A DNA stretch of 64,000 bases from contig NZ_CABSIF010000009.1 in the NCBI RefSeq assembly GCF_902477725.1, positions 90,198 through 154,197 on the forward strand, in the 5' to 3' direction. The DNA is from an uncultured Desulfovibrio sp. Its GTDB lineage: Bacteria; Desulfobacterota; Desulfovibrionia; Desulfovibrionales; Desulfovibrionaceae. The notes beneath the pieces were generated by a model that was not told the origin of the DNA, searched no databases, and saw only the letters and a program-made list of their open reading frames with translations. Below, piece by piece: positions 9,201 to 17,708 of the stretch; the stretch's first letter is position 1; each line of letters opens with the position of its first letter. A program made the translations under genes and the position numbers.

Positions 9201-9706
9201 CGCTGGTGGTCAGCGTGAAGGAAGTACTGACAAAATCCAAGGGCGAGCGCATGGCCTTTGTGGGGATTGAAGACCTCACCGGCCACGCCGAAGTGACTTT
9301 TTTTCCCCGCCCTTACGCCGAATGCCGCGATCTTTTACGTTCAGAACAGCCCATCTGCCTTGTGGCGCGGCTCGACAGCCAGGCAGACAACGGGGATAAC
9401 GGCGATATGGATGAAGAAGCAGACGAAGGTCCGCGCGAAATCAAGCTGATGGGCCAGACCGCCCGCTCGCTGGCCGAAGCCTGCGGGCAAAGCGACACCC
9501 CTATATGCGTACAGATACCGCAGCACCGCCTTGGGCGAGAAGACATGCTGGCTCTGCGCAACCTTCTGGAAAAATTCCCCGGCCCGGTGGAAGCGCATGC
9601 CCAGGTTTTTCTTGATGGGCACGTGTGCATCCTGCACCTCGACAACACTCTGAAAGTACGCCCCGGGCCGGATCTGGATAAAGCTCTTGCCGCCTGGGCT
9701 TCATAA
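6218..9706 (+). CDS. dnaE: DNA polymerase III subunit alpha
   Basis: 1162 residues, essentially the same length as E. coli DnaE (1160). It is the replicative polymerase catalytic subunit. The PHP domain opens with HCHTEYSLLDGA. The polymerase core shows GRGSAAGSLVAW (about 365-376), the catalytic aspartates in LPDIDVDFCERRR (about 401-413) and the third in KFDFLGLKTMTL (about 553-564). A helix-hairpin and finger region follows, then the C-terminal OB fold (VVSVKEVLTKSKGERMAFVGI). No proofreading exonuclease is inserted, so this is DnaE, not PolC. The start is set by TGGAG six bases upstream of the ATG. The next gene begins 6 bases after the stop. Confidence 0.97.
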   Translation: MSDFVHLHCHTEYSLLDGAIRIKDLCARAKDFGMPACAITDHGNLFGAAYFYQGCKDYGVKPIFGCEVYVCHDHKDKSTDSPLARRRNHLILLAQNTTGYHNLVKLVTQGYLEGFYYKPRVDKPLLRKYSEGLVCLSACIAGEIPRAILADDMDKALNLTREYADIYPDRFYLELQSNGLPEQTKANNALLELAETTGVPLVATNDCHYLTADDAEAHEVLLCIQTQTTMDDPKRMRFGTHELYYKSIEEMEKPFAHVPEALANTMRIAEQCNVELDFGHHYFPVYKLPEGASLDSEFRRLAEEGLEKRLEKHPDRDTIDVQLYRDRLQYELRVILEMGFPGYFLIVQEFINWAKNHNVPVGPGRGSAAGSLVAWALRITNLDPIPYNLLFERFLNNERVSLPDIDVDFCERRRVEVIKHMVETYGEGSVAQITTFGTMKAKGVVRDVGRALGMSFAETDRIAKLVPADLKMTIKKALEAEPELENIYHSDPKVKHLLDTARRLEGLARHASTHAAGLVVSDKPMEEYLPLYQGKRGELVTQFDGPMTEKAGLVKFDFLGLKTMTLIQDTLDNISLQGHEPPDLDNLPLTDTETYELYARGDTDGVFQVESSGMRQYLRMLKPSCFEDVIAMLALYRPGPLGSGMVDEFIKRKHGQVPVVYPHQSLTECLRDTYGVIVYQEQVMQIAQIIASYTLGGADLLRRAMGKKKAEAMAKERVNFVTGAEKNNIDKDKANEIFDLMEKFAEYGFNKSHSAAYALISYYTAFLKVHYKVEFMAALLTSEMGNQDKLLKYVSCCKDMDINVVQASVNQSQREFTAHGGKVVFGLGGIKNVGDEAIREIVEARAEGGEFASLFDMCCRVNLRKVTKRVLESLVKGGACDCFGVPRAALLAAIEIVVARAQKKAKDKTSNQVSLLSMAPVVESAPQPGIGLDCPEASLPEMADDDKLRAEKEALGFFLTSHPLQPFSREIRRLGLTTLEDARELFPGAEIRCAALVVSVKEVLTKSKGERMAFVGIEDLTGHAEVTFFPRPYAECRDLLRSEQPICLVARLDSQADNGDNGDMDEEADEGPREIKLMGQTARSLAEACGQSDTPICVQIPQHRLGREDMLALRNLLEKFPGPVEAHAQVFLDGHVCILHLDNTLKVRPGPDLDKALAAWAS

Positions 9707-9712
9707 AACCAT

Positions 9713-10876
9713 ATGTTCCGATTTTTTCTGGTAACAGGCATCGGCCTGGCCATTATCAACGGCTGGATATCCTGGTGGCTGTGGCGCGCGCTTTCCGGCA
9801 CTGGCTGGCTGCGCATCGCGCTCTGCATCCTGGTGCTCGCTCTGGGCGCGGCCTTTCCCCTGCTCTACAAGGGGCATGGCGATACCCTTGCCCATGTGTG
9901 GCTGATTCGGGCCGGGGCATTCTGGATGGGCGTGGCTTTCTACGCCTTTGCGCTTGTGCTGCTTGCCGACATCTGGGGCCTTGGGGCACGTTTGTTTGGC
10001 GCAATGCCGCCCGCCACCCCACGCTGGGGCGCTGTGTTGCTGGTCATGGGCCTGCCCTTGCTGCTGGGTGTGGGCAGCTGGTTCAACGCGGCCTTCCCCG
10101 TACTGCGGCACTACGACATCACTGTCCGCACACAAGGCCCAGTACCCAGCGCCTACGTGGACAAACCCCTGAAACTGGGCGTTATTACCGACATGCATCT
10201 GGGGCGCCTTCTCACCGCTGGTCGGCTAGGCAGAGCCATCGAGCTGCTGGCCCCGGAGCAGCCGGACGCAATCCTCTATGTTGGCGACATCATTGACGAC
10301 CATATAAAGTTGGATGTGGAAGCCACCGCCGCAGCGCTTGCTGTGGCCCAGCCGCGCCTTGGGCATTGGGCTGTGCCGGGCAACCACGAATATATCTCTG
10401 GTTCCATCGATAAAAGTCTGGATTTTCTGCGCGCTGTGGGCATGCAGGTGTTGCGCGACCAGTGGGCCGTGGTGGACAACAGCTTTGTGCTTGCTGGCAG
10501 GGATGATTTGAGCAAGCCCGGTTTTACGGGCATCCAGCGGGGCAGCATGGAAGAAATTTTGGCCGACCTGCCAGAAAAATATCGCAGCCTCCCCCTTGTG
10601 GTCATGGATCACCAGCCCGCCGCCCTTGACGAAGCCCGTCAGGCGGGCGCTGCGCTCGTGCTGTCAGGTCACACGCACAACGGGCAGCTTTGGCCCTTTA
10701 ACTTTGTGACGGAACTGAGATACGAAAACCCGCTGGGCCTGCTGACAAAAGGCAACTTCCACTCTATCGTCAGCGCAGGCACTGGCACATGGGGGCCGCC
10801 CCTGCGTACCACGGGCCGCGCTGAGGTCTTGCTGGTTACGGTGCATTTTGCTTCTGCGGACAATGCCGCTCCATAG
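9713..10876 (+). CDS. Membrane-anchored metallophosphoesterase
   Basis: 387 residues. The first 130 residues contain four hydrophobic segments, giving a membrane anchor; the catalytic domain follows. The calcineurin-like metal-binding motifs appear in order: ITDMHLG (about 158), GDIIDDH (about 191), GNHEY (about 223), MDHQP and SGHTHNGQ (about 316). This matches the YaeI/YkuE-like group, some of which hydrolyse lipids or UDP-diacylglucosamine, but the substrate cannot be chosen from sequence. It starts 6 bases after dnaE, so it may ride on the dnaE transcript. Confidence 0.85.
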   Translation: MFRFFLVTGIGLAIINGWISWWLWRALSGTGWLRIALCILVLALGAAFPLLYKGHGDTLAHVWLIRAGAFWMGVAFYAFALVLLADIWGLGARLFGAMPPATPRWGAVLLVMGLPLLLGVGSWFNAAFPVLRHYDITVRTQGPVPSAYVDKPLKLGVITDMHLGRLLTAGRLGRAIELLAPEQPDAILYVGDIIDDHIKLDVEATAAALAVAQPRLGHWAVPGNHEYISGSIDKSLDFLRAVGMQVLRDQWAVVDNSFVLAGRDDLSKPGFTGIQRGSMEEILADLPEKYRSLPLVVMDHQPAALDEARQAGAALVLSGHTHNGQLWPFNFVTELRYENPLGLLTKGNFHSIVSAGTGTWGPPLRTTGRAEVLLVTVHFASADNAAP

Positions 10877-10930
10877 CTATCGCCACGGGATGATCGACGC
10901 CCCGGACATCTTGTTCCGGAAGGAGGCCGC

Positions 10931-11881
10931 GTGTTATTCTGCTCCAGGTTTGTTCGGGAACTTGTGTTTGAAGAAAGGGCCTTGCAACCCTGCTGCAATA
11001 CGCACAATATCGTGGTGCCGAGTTTTTCTTTTGCAGGCGGCGCGGTGGATATGGAGGCATATACCCGCCATATCGCCAGCGTTGCGCAGGAAGTACAGAA
11101 GCAGAATCCCCAGGTATGCGCGGGCTGCCCCGATCTTGTTCCCCTTTCGCATTCCGTTTGTGTGCCCAAGCTGCGATTTGCCGTTCTTTCCCTGAATCAC
11201 CACAGGCACATCTGCAACTGCCGCTGCGTCTACTGCGACCTGTGGAAGCCAGGACAACACCCGCGCCCCATCGCCATTCTTCCCGCCATCCAGAGTCTGT
11301 ACGAGCAGGACGCACTGGAAAAGAACTGCGCCATAAGCTGGGGCGGGGGAGAATCCACCCTGTTGCCCGATTTTGAAGCGACAGGCCGCTGGCTGCGCGA
11401 GCATGACTACTTTCAGTACGTGCACACCAATGCACTGCGACATTCTGCCTGGATTGACGAATTGCTTTCCAGCGGCGGCGGCAAAATCAACATCAGTCTT
11501 GATTCCGGCAATGCCGCAGCCTATGCCCGCGTTAAGGGCGGCGACTGGTGGAATGACGTGATGGCTTCGATGGAAAAGTATTTTGTTGCAGCAATCACGC
11601 CAGAACAAATTGATATCAAATACATAATTTTTGAAGAAAACAACAAGATCGCCGACGTTGAGCAGTTTTTCCAGATCTGCCGCCGATTCGGTGCAGTGAA
11701 GGTACAGTTGTCCTTCAATTTTTTAGAAGTAAATGCTGGCGCTGTCAGTGAGCATTCCATTACTGCAGCCGCGTATTTTATGCACCGGGCGCAGGAACTG
11801 GCTCTTGCTTGCGAGCTGTTTTTTGTGGATGCACCGCTGCGTGAACGCATTGACAGCGCACGCAGCAAATTTTTTCAGTAG
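10931..11881 (+). CDS. Radical SAM domain protein
   Basis: 316 residues. The start is a GTG preceded by GGAAGGAGG at 10918-10926. The radical SAM cluster motif is CNCRCVYC (Cx3Cx2C), followed by SWGGGESTL, the glycine-rich SAM-binding turn. A separate cysteine set, CAGCPDLVPLSHSVC, lies about 20-35 residues before it and might bind zinc or a second cluster. The barrel strands INISLDSG and IDIKYIIFEENN fit the family. The reaction is not identifiable; some relatives are annotated as generic radical SAM proteins or activating enzymes. It converges with the DUF1848 gene, which also carries a radical-SAM-like cysteine motif. Confidence 0.8.
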   Translation: MLFCSRFVRELVFEERALQPCCNTHNIVVPSFSFAGGAVDMEAYTRHIASVAQEVQKQNPQVCAGCPDLVPLSHSVCVPKLRFAVLSLNHHRHICNCRCVYCDLWKPGQHPRPIAILPAIQSLYEQDALEKNCAISWGGGESTLLPDFEATGRWLREHDYFQYVHTNALRHSAWIDELLSSGGGKINISLDSGNAAAYARVKGGDWWNDVMASMEKYFVAAITPEQIDIKYIIFEENNKIADVEQFFQICRRFGAVKVQLSFNFLEVNAGAVSEHSITAAAYFMHRAQELALACELFFVDAPLRERIDSARSKFFQ

Positions 11882-11935
11882 CCCGCTCTGGCTCTGCGCC
11901 CAGCGCAAAATCAGGCAGATGAATCAGGCCCGATG

Positions 11936-12997
11936 TCAGGCGGGCCGTTCCGGTTCTGCAAAAATGCTCTCCCCCTCCGGGTCATGCCGCCGGAAATTCC
12001 GGGCCGCAACGGCGGGCGAGGTATTGGCGTAGCAGTACACGCAGCCGTGGGGGCAGGTGTCGTACTGGCCCACATCCTTGCAGGGTACGCACAGACACAC
12101 GGCACGCTGGCCGGGGTCGCGCGGATACTCATGCGGTGTGCTGGCAATGTTTGCGCCTGAGGGCATTTCCAGGGGCAGGCCCAGTTGCCGCTGCGGCGCA
12201 ATGCCAAAAAGGCGCAGCATGTCCGGGTGCCTGTTGGTGAGCTTGAGGATGAGTTCCGGGTCTGTGCAGCGGTTATGGCTGATGCCCCATGCCGAGAGGT
12301 CCCCCTTTTCGCCACAGGTGCAGGGTTCCGCGCCCATTTCCGCAGCAAGAGCGGCTACCCCCGCTGCCACGGCCTGCATTTCCGCCTGCGTAAAATCACG
12401 CCAGGCAAGGCCCGCCCGGCGCAGATTTTCCCGCACCTTGCGGTAGTCGGCGATGTCGGCAAAGCTGAACACCAGCTTGCGGGTACAGCCTTTCAGGGCT
12501 CTGCCGATGCGGGCCATTTTGTCCAGCAACACATGGCAACCGTCAGGATTTTGCGCCAGTTGCCCGGCCAGCATCAGGGGGTCAAAGCGCCACACAACCC
12601 TTTCCGGCCCTGCCGCGTCCGCAAAACGGCGAAAGGTGTCGATACGTTGGGCAAGCGGCGGCAGATTGGATTCCCAGCCTTCAGCCTCATAATCATTGAG
12701 TGTAAATTCCAGATACCAGGCGAGTCCCCGCGCCTCCACCTCCGGCAGCAAGGGCAGCAAGGGTCGCGGATTTTTGCTCCAGAACACGACAACCCGCGTG
12801 TTTGCAAAGGACACAAACTGGGGCCGATTGTTGAAGGGATTGATCCAGCGGGCGTATCCGGCGCGCAACCTGTTGATAAACCAGGGTGCGTAAAAAGCCG
12901 GAATATCCGTTGCCCGGCTGGCCGCAATGATCTCCGGAGCAACAGCGTTGCTTGTCTGCCCCGATGCGGTGGTTATCTGTGCAGTACGCCATTTCAT
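11936..12997 (-). CDS. DUF1848 domain protein with C-terminal radical-SAM-like cysteine motif
   Basis: 353 residues from ATG 12997; a TTG two codons upstream is also open. The N-terminal block IIAASRATDIPAFYAPWFINRLRAGY and WINPFN are hallmarks of DUF1848, and FWSKNPRPLL follows. The C-terminus carries CLCVPCKDVGQYDTCPHGCVYCYAN, in which CPHGCVYC has the Cx3Cx2C spacing of radical SAM proteins but lies at the end rather than the beginning of the chain. Another pair, CTCGEKGDL, sits mid-protein. Function is unestablished. It is convergent with the radical SAM gene at 10931, with a 54-base gap and no evident terminator. Confidence 0.82.
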   Translation of the reverse strand: MKWRTAQITTASGQTSNAVAPEIIAASRATDIPAFYAPWFINRLRAGYARWINPFNNRPQFVSFANTRVVVFWSKNPRPLLPLLPEVEARGLAWYLEFTLNDYEAEGWESNLPPLAQRIDTFRRFADAAGPERVVWRFDPLMLAGQLAQNPDGCHVLLDKMARIGRALKGCTRKLVFSFADIADYRKVRENLRRAGLAWRDFTQAEMQAVAAGVAALAAEMGAEPCTCGEKGDLSAWGISHNRCTDPELILKLTNRHPDMLRLFGIAPQRQLGLPLEMPSGANIASTPHEYPRDPGQRAVCLCVPCKDVGQYDTCPHGCVYCYANTSPAVAARNFRRHDPEGESIFAEPERPA

Positions 12998-13080
12998 GCC
13001 CAAAGTGTTTCAGGGCTGCGCGGCTTCGTCAACTGCACGGGGCATGCGGCCTGCCTGAAACCATCGCTCTGACGTGCATT

Positions 13081-13108
13081 TTGACTTATCCGGCGCAATT
13101 GTTATGCT
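13081..13108 (+). promoter_or_regulatory. Candidate promoter for the small membrane protein-queD pair
   Basis: TTGACT and TATGCT with a 16-base spacer, 44 bases before the ATG at 13152. It lies in the divergent gap upstream of the DUF1848 gene. Moderate match only. Confidence 0.4.
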
Positions 13109-13151
13109 TACAGGCGAGCACAATCAACAACCTGTAACAAACTGGAAATTC

Positions 13152-13319
13152 ATGTCTTTCTTTTCCTGGATGCAAAGCCTCTTCACGCCGCCCTCCACTG
13201 GCGACCCTGATCTGGATGATCCACATCCAGGCTTTGAATGGAACCAGAACGCCCGCATCATGCTGGCGATCATTGTTGTCATTATTTCGGCCTTCGTGGT
13301 CTACTGGATACTGTCATGA
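13152..13319 (+). CDS. Small single-span membrane protein (55 residues)
   Basis: Starts MSFFSWMQSLFTPPSTGDPD and ends with the transmembrane helix IMLAIIVVIISAFVVYWIL. The acidic segment DPDLDDPHPGFEW lies before the helix. The topology cannot be settled. The stop overlaps the queD start (ATGA), so the two are translationally coupled. I do not know a family. Its reality is supported by the tight overlap, normal codon use and a plausible promoter just upstream. Confidence 0.62.
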   Translation: MSFFSWMQSLFTPPSTGDPDLDDPHPGFEWNQNARIMLAIIVVIISAFVVYWILS

Positions 13320-13729
13320 CAAAGGGCGCTTTCTGGCGGCTGACCGTGCGGGACGATTTTTCTGCTGGTCATGCATTGCGGCATTACGAGGGCAAGTGCG
13401 AGCGCATGCACGGCCACAATTTTGCGGTGGAACTGACCGTGCAGGGGCAGCGCCTGACCCCGGACACTGAAATGCTGCTTGATTTTAAAACGCTCAAGAG
13501 CGGCCTTAAAACCGTGCTTGACGCACTCGACCACCGCCTGCTCAACGAAACGCCGCCCTTTGACGTCATGAATCCTTCTTCAGAAAATCTTGCCCGGCAT
13601 ATCTGGCGGGGCATGGCGGAACTGCTGGCAACACATGAAGATCCTCAGGCCCGGCAAGTGCGGCTTTACAGCGTCACAGTGTCTGAAAAAGCCGCGCAAA
13701 GCGCCACCTACATGGAAGTAGACGACTGA
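13316..13729 (+). CDS. queD: 6-carboxytetrahydropterin synthase / 6-pyruvoyl-tetrahydropterin synthase family
   Basis: 137 residues. QueD converts 7,8-dihydroneopterin triphosphate to 6-carboxytetrahydropterin in queuosine synthesis. The zinc ligands are His19 (SAGHAL), His32 and His34 (MHGHNF), and the catalytic cysteine is Cys28 (KCERMHGH). The late glutamate lies in VTVSEKAA. The length is usual for QueD. No queC or queE homologue is adjacent. Assignment between QueD and other pterin synthases rests on family features, not on context. Confidence 0.88.
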   Translation: MTKGAFWRLTVRDDFSAGHALRHYEGKCERMHGHNFAVELTVQGQRLTPDTEMLLDFKTLKSGLKTVLDALDHRLLNETPPFDVMNPSSENLARHIWRGMAELLATHEDPQARQVRLYSVTVSEKAAQSATYMEVDD

Positions 13730-13807
13730 TTCAGGTCGCGCATGGGGTCGGACGTTGGCGCACCCCAAGAATACGCCCCCCTCTCACCCAAGACAGACGG
13801 AACCAAC

Positions 13808-14677
13808 ATGACCAAGGCTCTGTGTCTTCTGCACGCCAACTGCCAGGGCGATGCCCTGCGCCCCCTGCTGGAAAACACCCCGGCCTTTGCCAGTCATTTT
13901 TACATCCGCCAGTATGTGAATTACACCCGGCAGAGTATTGCAGACAGCGATATTGAACGCTGCGAGCTTTTTCTCTACCAGCGCCTTGCGCCCAAGTGGG
14001 GCGACCTTTCCACAGAACAGATGCTGCCGCGCCTGCCGCAACACTGCCAGACCATTGAGATTCCCAATCTGTTTTTCAAGGGTTACTGGCCCTTCTGGTC
14101 CCGCGATGAGCGCATCAACTTTGCCGACAGCCTGCTGGAGACGCTGCTGCAAAAAGTCACGCCGCAAGAGGCGCTGACCCTCTATCTGCGCGGCGCAGCC
14201 TCGCTGCTGGGCAATGCGGACGCGCTCAACGCGCAGGCTGAAGAATCGCTTGCGCGTGAGGAAGCCAAGGAGGCCGATGCCCCCATACGTTGCGCGCCGC
14301 TGCTGCGCGAGCGCTGGCGTGATGAACAGATGTTTATCACGGTCAACCACCCAGGACGCGAACTGCTGTTCCACATGGCAGACAGCCTGCTGCGTCTGTT
14401 GGGCCTTGGCGCTCTGCCCCCCTCCACACGCGGGGCATATGTTCACCCACTTGAAGATTTCTGGCTGCCCATCCATCCGGCGGTGGGGAGCGCGCTGCGC
14501 CTGCCCTTTGCCAGCGCGGACAAAAACTGGCCCATCTTCCACTCCCTGCTCACGCACAGGGAATATACCCTGTGCTACATGGCATGCCGCGCAAATAATG
14601 TGCCGGACTTTCTGACCTTTCTGAAAAATCTCTCGCCGGACGCCCTGCGGCTGGCCGCAAGAGATATTGCTGGCTAA
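13808..14677 (+). CDS. WcbI-like polysaccharide biosynthesis protein
   Basis: 289 residues from ATG 13808; a longer frame starting at 13742 lacks support. The N-terminus LCLLHANCQGDAL fits the WcbI family, named for a capsule-locus protein in Burkholderia with a possible acetyltransferase role. Further blocks are IPNLFFKGYWPFW and ITVNHPGRELLFHMAD. The protein stands alone here, about 18 kb from the polysaccharide locus. The family call is fair; the substrate is unknown. Confidence 0.72.
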   Translation: MTKALCLLHANCQGDALRPLLENTPAFASHFYIRQYVNYTRQSIADSDIERCELFLYQRLAPKWGDLSTEQMLPRLPQHCQTIEIPNLFFKGYWPFWSRDERINFADSLLETLLQKVTPQEALTLYLRGAASLLGNADALNAQAEESLAREEAKEADAPIRCAPLLRERWRDEQMFITVNHPGRELLFHMADSLLRLLGLGALPPSTRGAYVHPLEDFWLPIHPAVGSALRLPFASADKNWPIFHSLLTHREYTLCYMACRANNVPDFLTFLKNLSPDALRLAARDIAG

Positions 14678-14972
14678 TGTTGACTTGCAGACGTGGTTGT
14701 TTCTGAAGCCGTGGCTGGTGCAGAGTCGGCAAACACGTATAAACCCACAAGGGTCAATGGCGGCAGGCCCCAGCGTTGCTTGCGCACGTGAAAGGCATTG
14801 CGTACTGTTGGCAGGTCAAGAAATCAGAGACAAAATTACGCACAGGCTTGCCGCCGTGCCTGCACAGCCCGACATCTGGCTGGCTTTACCAACAAAAATC
14901 GATACGGGTTCACTGGCCTCGCCGTTTCGCGCATCGCGCGGGCGGGTATTTTGCACCCAAAAGGAGATTTCC

Positions 14973-15596
14973 ATGAAGGTACTCATGCTCAACGGCAGCC
15001 CGCATCCCAAGGGCTGTACCTTTACCGCCCTGTCCACGGTTGCGGCGCAGCTTGAAAAAAACGGCGTTGAAACGCAGATGCTCCAGTTGGGCGCAAAGCC
15101 CATACAGTGCTGTATTGCCTGCGGCAAGTGCAAGGATACCGGGCATTGCGTGTTCAATGCCGACCACGTTAACGAGGCCATTGACCTGCTGCGCGAGGCA
15201 GACGGCTTTGTTGTGGGTTCTCCTGTTTACTACGCCGGCCCCAACGGCGGCGTGTGCTCCTTTCTTGACCGCATGTTCTATGGCAAGTCCCTCCACTATG
15301 CCTTCAAGCCCGCCGCCGCAGTGGTGAGCTGCCGCCGTGGCGGGGCCAGCGCATCCTTTGACCGGCTGAACAAATACTTTACCATTGCGCGCATGCCCGT
15401 GGTTTCTTCCCAGTACTGGAACGCTGTGCACGGCAATACGCCGGACGAGGTAATGCAGGACAAGGAAGGCTTGCAGATCATGCGCACCCTTGGCGACAAC
15501 ATGGCGTGGCTGCTCAAGTGCATTGCCGCTGGCAAGGCCGCTGGCGTGGCAACCCCAACCCCTGAACCGTGGGATCCCACCAACTTTATCCGCTAG
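14973..15596 (+). CDS. Flavodoxin-fold NAD(P)H-dependent FMN reductase / iron-sulfur flavoprotein-like
   Basis: 207 residues. The start is set by AAGGAG six bases upstream. LNGSPHPKGCT is the FMN phosphate-binding loop. CCIACGKCKDTGHC is a compact cysteine cluster typical of the multimeric flavodoxin / iron-sulfur flavoprotein group. GSPVYYAGPNG is the second flavin-binding loop. Such proteins move electrons from NAD(P)H or ferredoxin in anaerobes. It stands alone with its own terminator at 15696. The electron partner is unknown. Confidence 0.85.
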   Translation: MKVLMLNGSPHPKGCTFTALSTVAAQLEKNGVETQMLQLGAKPIQCCIACGKCKDTGHCVFNADHVNEAIDLLREADGFVVGSPVYYAGPNGGVCSFLDRMFYGKSLHYAFKPAAAVVSCRRGGASASFDRLNKYFTIARMPVVSSQYWNAVHGNTPDEVMQDKEGLQIMRTLGDNMAWLLKCIAAGKAAGVATPTPEPWDPTNFIR

Positions 15597-15695
15597 AATA
15601 GAGTACGATTTGAGACGTTGTGCGGGGATTCCTGCAACACCAGTCAACCTGCGGGGCAACCTCAACCCCACAGTGACAGACAGATACCAGTGATC

Positions 15696-15730
15696 AAGGC
15701 TGTCCGAAAATATTTTCGGGCAGCCTTTTT
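15696..15730 (+). terminator. Rho-independent terminator after the flavoprotein gene
   Basis: AAGGCTG-CCGAAAAT pairs with ATTTTCGG-CAGCCTT, with one mismatch, and a run of five T follows. It lies 100 bases after the stop at 15596. Confidence 0.85.
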
Positions 15731-16313
15731 ATTGCCCGCCTGTTCGTTTTACGTCCCCACGCTTTATGCAACAACGTATCTCGGCTTGTGGGCCACCGCG
15801 CCCAAGCCTCCGAATACGCTCTGGCATAATCCCTCACACGCGTTGCATGCAGAGAATTGCAACATCCAACATCGCGGCAAAGCTGATAAAGTTTTATCCG
15901 CTCATCTGCGATTTATCTTTGAGACCATATGCATGTTCATTCGCGCTGAACATGCGCCTTGTGCAAAAAGAAACACCTTCACTTAAAATAGCAATATAAA
16001 TTTTATACAATATGACAACTAATGAAGATCATTTTACTACAATATTTTAATTTTATAAATATTTAGACAGCACAATATGCATATTTGTGATTTTTATTAC
16101 ATACTATTGGACATAAAAATTTTTCATACATTTCATACTGCATACACTGAATAAATTATAAAGATTGATCAATCATTCAGCATAATATTGTTGCCACGAT
16201 TTTTCATATCTGGCATTATTGATGATATCCATTTGTTTTCCCTGCCATTGCCTGCCGAGTTGCTCAAAGAGAGTACAGGGAACCGTAATTTTTATGCTGC
16301 AGGAGGTTAGCTG
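15731..16313. promoter_or_regulatory. AT-rich regulatory region upstream of the dicarboxylate operon
   Basis: This gene-free stretch is strongly AT-rich from about 15,990 to 16,190, unlike anything nearby. It contains the palindrome TTGATCAA (16165-16172), reminiscent of overlapping FNR/HcpR-type half-sites, and several TATAAT-like strings. No single promoter could be chosen with confidence. The strong ribosome site CAGGAGGT directly precedes the transporter start. One open frame crosses the flavoprotein terminator and is not a credible gene. Confidence 0.5.
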
Positions 16314-17675
16314 ATGAAAAAATCATCACCGTGGATGCTGATGCTGCTTGCGCTTGTGCTTGCACTTCTAGCCGGGCACGAAGCCTTTGCCGCCTCCACC
16401 CTTGGCATCAAACTTCCTGAAGACCCCACCAAGGCATACATCACCCTGGGCATCCTGCTGGTTGCTGCGGTGATGTTTTTTACGGAAATTGTCCCCCTGC
16501 CCATTACGGCGCTGCTTGTACCGGTGGCTCTGTCGCTCACAAATGTGATTTCGTCCAAGGTTGCCTTTGGCTACTTTGGCGACCCCACCGTTGTTCTCTT
16601 CATGGCCATGTTCATCGTGGGCGAAGCCACGTTTATAACCGGATTTGCGGACAAGGTAGGCGGCCTGGCCGTCAAGCTTTCCAAGGGTAATCCGGTTAAA
16701 CTCATCGTATACACCATGGCGGCCATCGGCCTGCTCTCCACCGTGCTTTCCAACACCGGCACCACAGTTGTGGCCGTGCCCATGGTGCTTGGCATGTGCA
16801 TCAAGGCCAAGCTCGCGCCCGGCAAGGTGCTTATGCCCGTTGCCTTTGCCTCTTCACTGGGCGGCACGGTAACGCTTGTAGGCACGCCCCCCAACGGCAT
16901 TATCAACTCCATGCTGGCCCAGACCGGGCAAAGCCCCTTTGGTTTTTTTGAATTTGGCCTTATCGGCATGCCCCTGCTGATCGTTGGCCTGCTCTATTAT
17001 GCGGTTATCGGCCACAAATTTTTGCCGGAAAAACTGCATGACGACAGCGAAGACGACATTGAAGTTGACGCCAAGATCCGTCGCGAACACAAAATGTGGC
17101 ACTCGGTGCTAGTTTTTGCCTTTGTGGTCGCCATGATGGCCAGCGAACTCATGCCCCTGACCACCGCCGCCGTTTTGGGCGCCTGCCTTATGGTCATAAC
17201 AGGCTGCATGACCATGCGCGAAGCCTTCCGCAGCGTTGACTGGACAACAATTTTTCTGTTTGCGGGCATGCTCTCCATGTCGGCCGCCATGGACAAGTCC
17301 GGCGCAGCCGCCATTGTGGCTAACGCTGTGGTGAGCACGGTCAATGACCCGTGGATGCTCATGTTTGTGTGCTGCGCCCTCACCGCCGCCATCACCAACT
17401 TCATGTCCAATACCGCCACTGCGGCCCTGATGGCCCCGCTGGCCCTGCCCATTGCTCTTGCCAGCGGCATTTCACCCTTGCCCATCGCCATGGGCATTGC
17501 CATGTCGGCATCATGCTGCTTCCTGACGCCCATTGCCACCCCGCCCAACACCATCGTGCTTGGCCCCGGCAGATACAACTTTATGGATTATGTCAAGGCT
17601 GGCTGGCCTTTGCAGTTGATTTCGCTCATTATGTGCTGGCTGCTTATCCCGCTGATCTGGCCTTTCCATGGATAG
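16314..17675 (+). CDS. DASS/SLC13 family dicarboxylate transporter
   Basis: 453 residues, multi-spanning. The first 26 residues are hydrophobic and end in AFAAS, which may be a cleaved signal or first helix. The paired substrate and sodium-binding loops of the family are visible: LSNTGTT with GTPPNGII in the first half and MSNTATA with TPPNTIVLGPG in the second. The family imports succinate, fumarate, malate, tartrate or citrate. The direct downstream genes (fumarase, fumarate reductase) argue for fumarate, malate or tartrate. The start follows a strong GGAGG. Confidence 0.88.
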   Translation: MKKSSPWMLMLLALVLALLAGHEAFAASTLGIKLPEDPTKAYITLGILLVAAVMFFTEIVPLPITALLVPVALSLTNVISSKVAFGYFGDPTVVLFMAMFIVGEATFITGFADKVGGLAVKLSKGNPVKLIVYTMAAIGLLSTVLSNTGTTVVAVPMVLGMCIKAKLAPGKVLMPVAFASSLGGTVTLVGTPPNGIINSMLAQTGQSPFGFFEFGLIGMPLLIVGLLYYAVIGHKFLPEKLHDDSEDDIEVDAKIRREHKMWHSVLVFAFVVAMMASELMPLTTAAVLGACLMVITGCMTMREAFRSVDWTTIFLFAGMLSMSAAMDKSGAAAIVANAVVSTVNDPWMLMFVCCALTAAITNFMSNTATAALMAPLALPIALASGISPLPIAMGIAMSASCCFLTPIATPPNTIVLGPGRYNFMDYVKAGWPLQLISLIMCWLLIPLIWPFHG

Positions 17676-17708
17676 GCCAGCAGTAGTCGTACAGACAAAG
17701 AGGAAGAC

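Noticed and set aside
15618..15986. Open frame of 122 codons before the dicarboxylate operon
   Set aside because: It crosses the clear terminator at 15696, has no ribosome site and no family resemblance.
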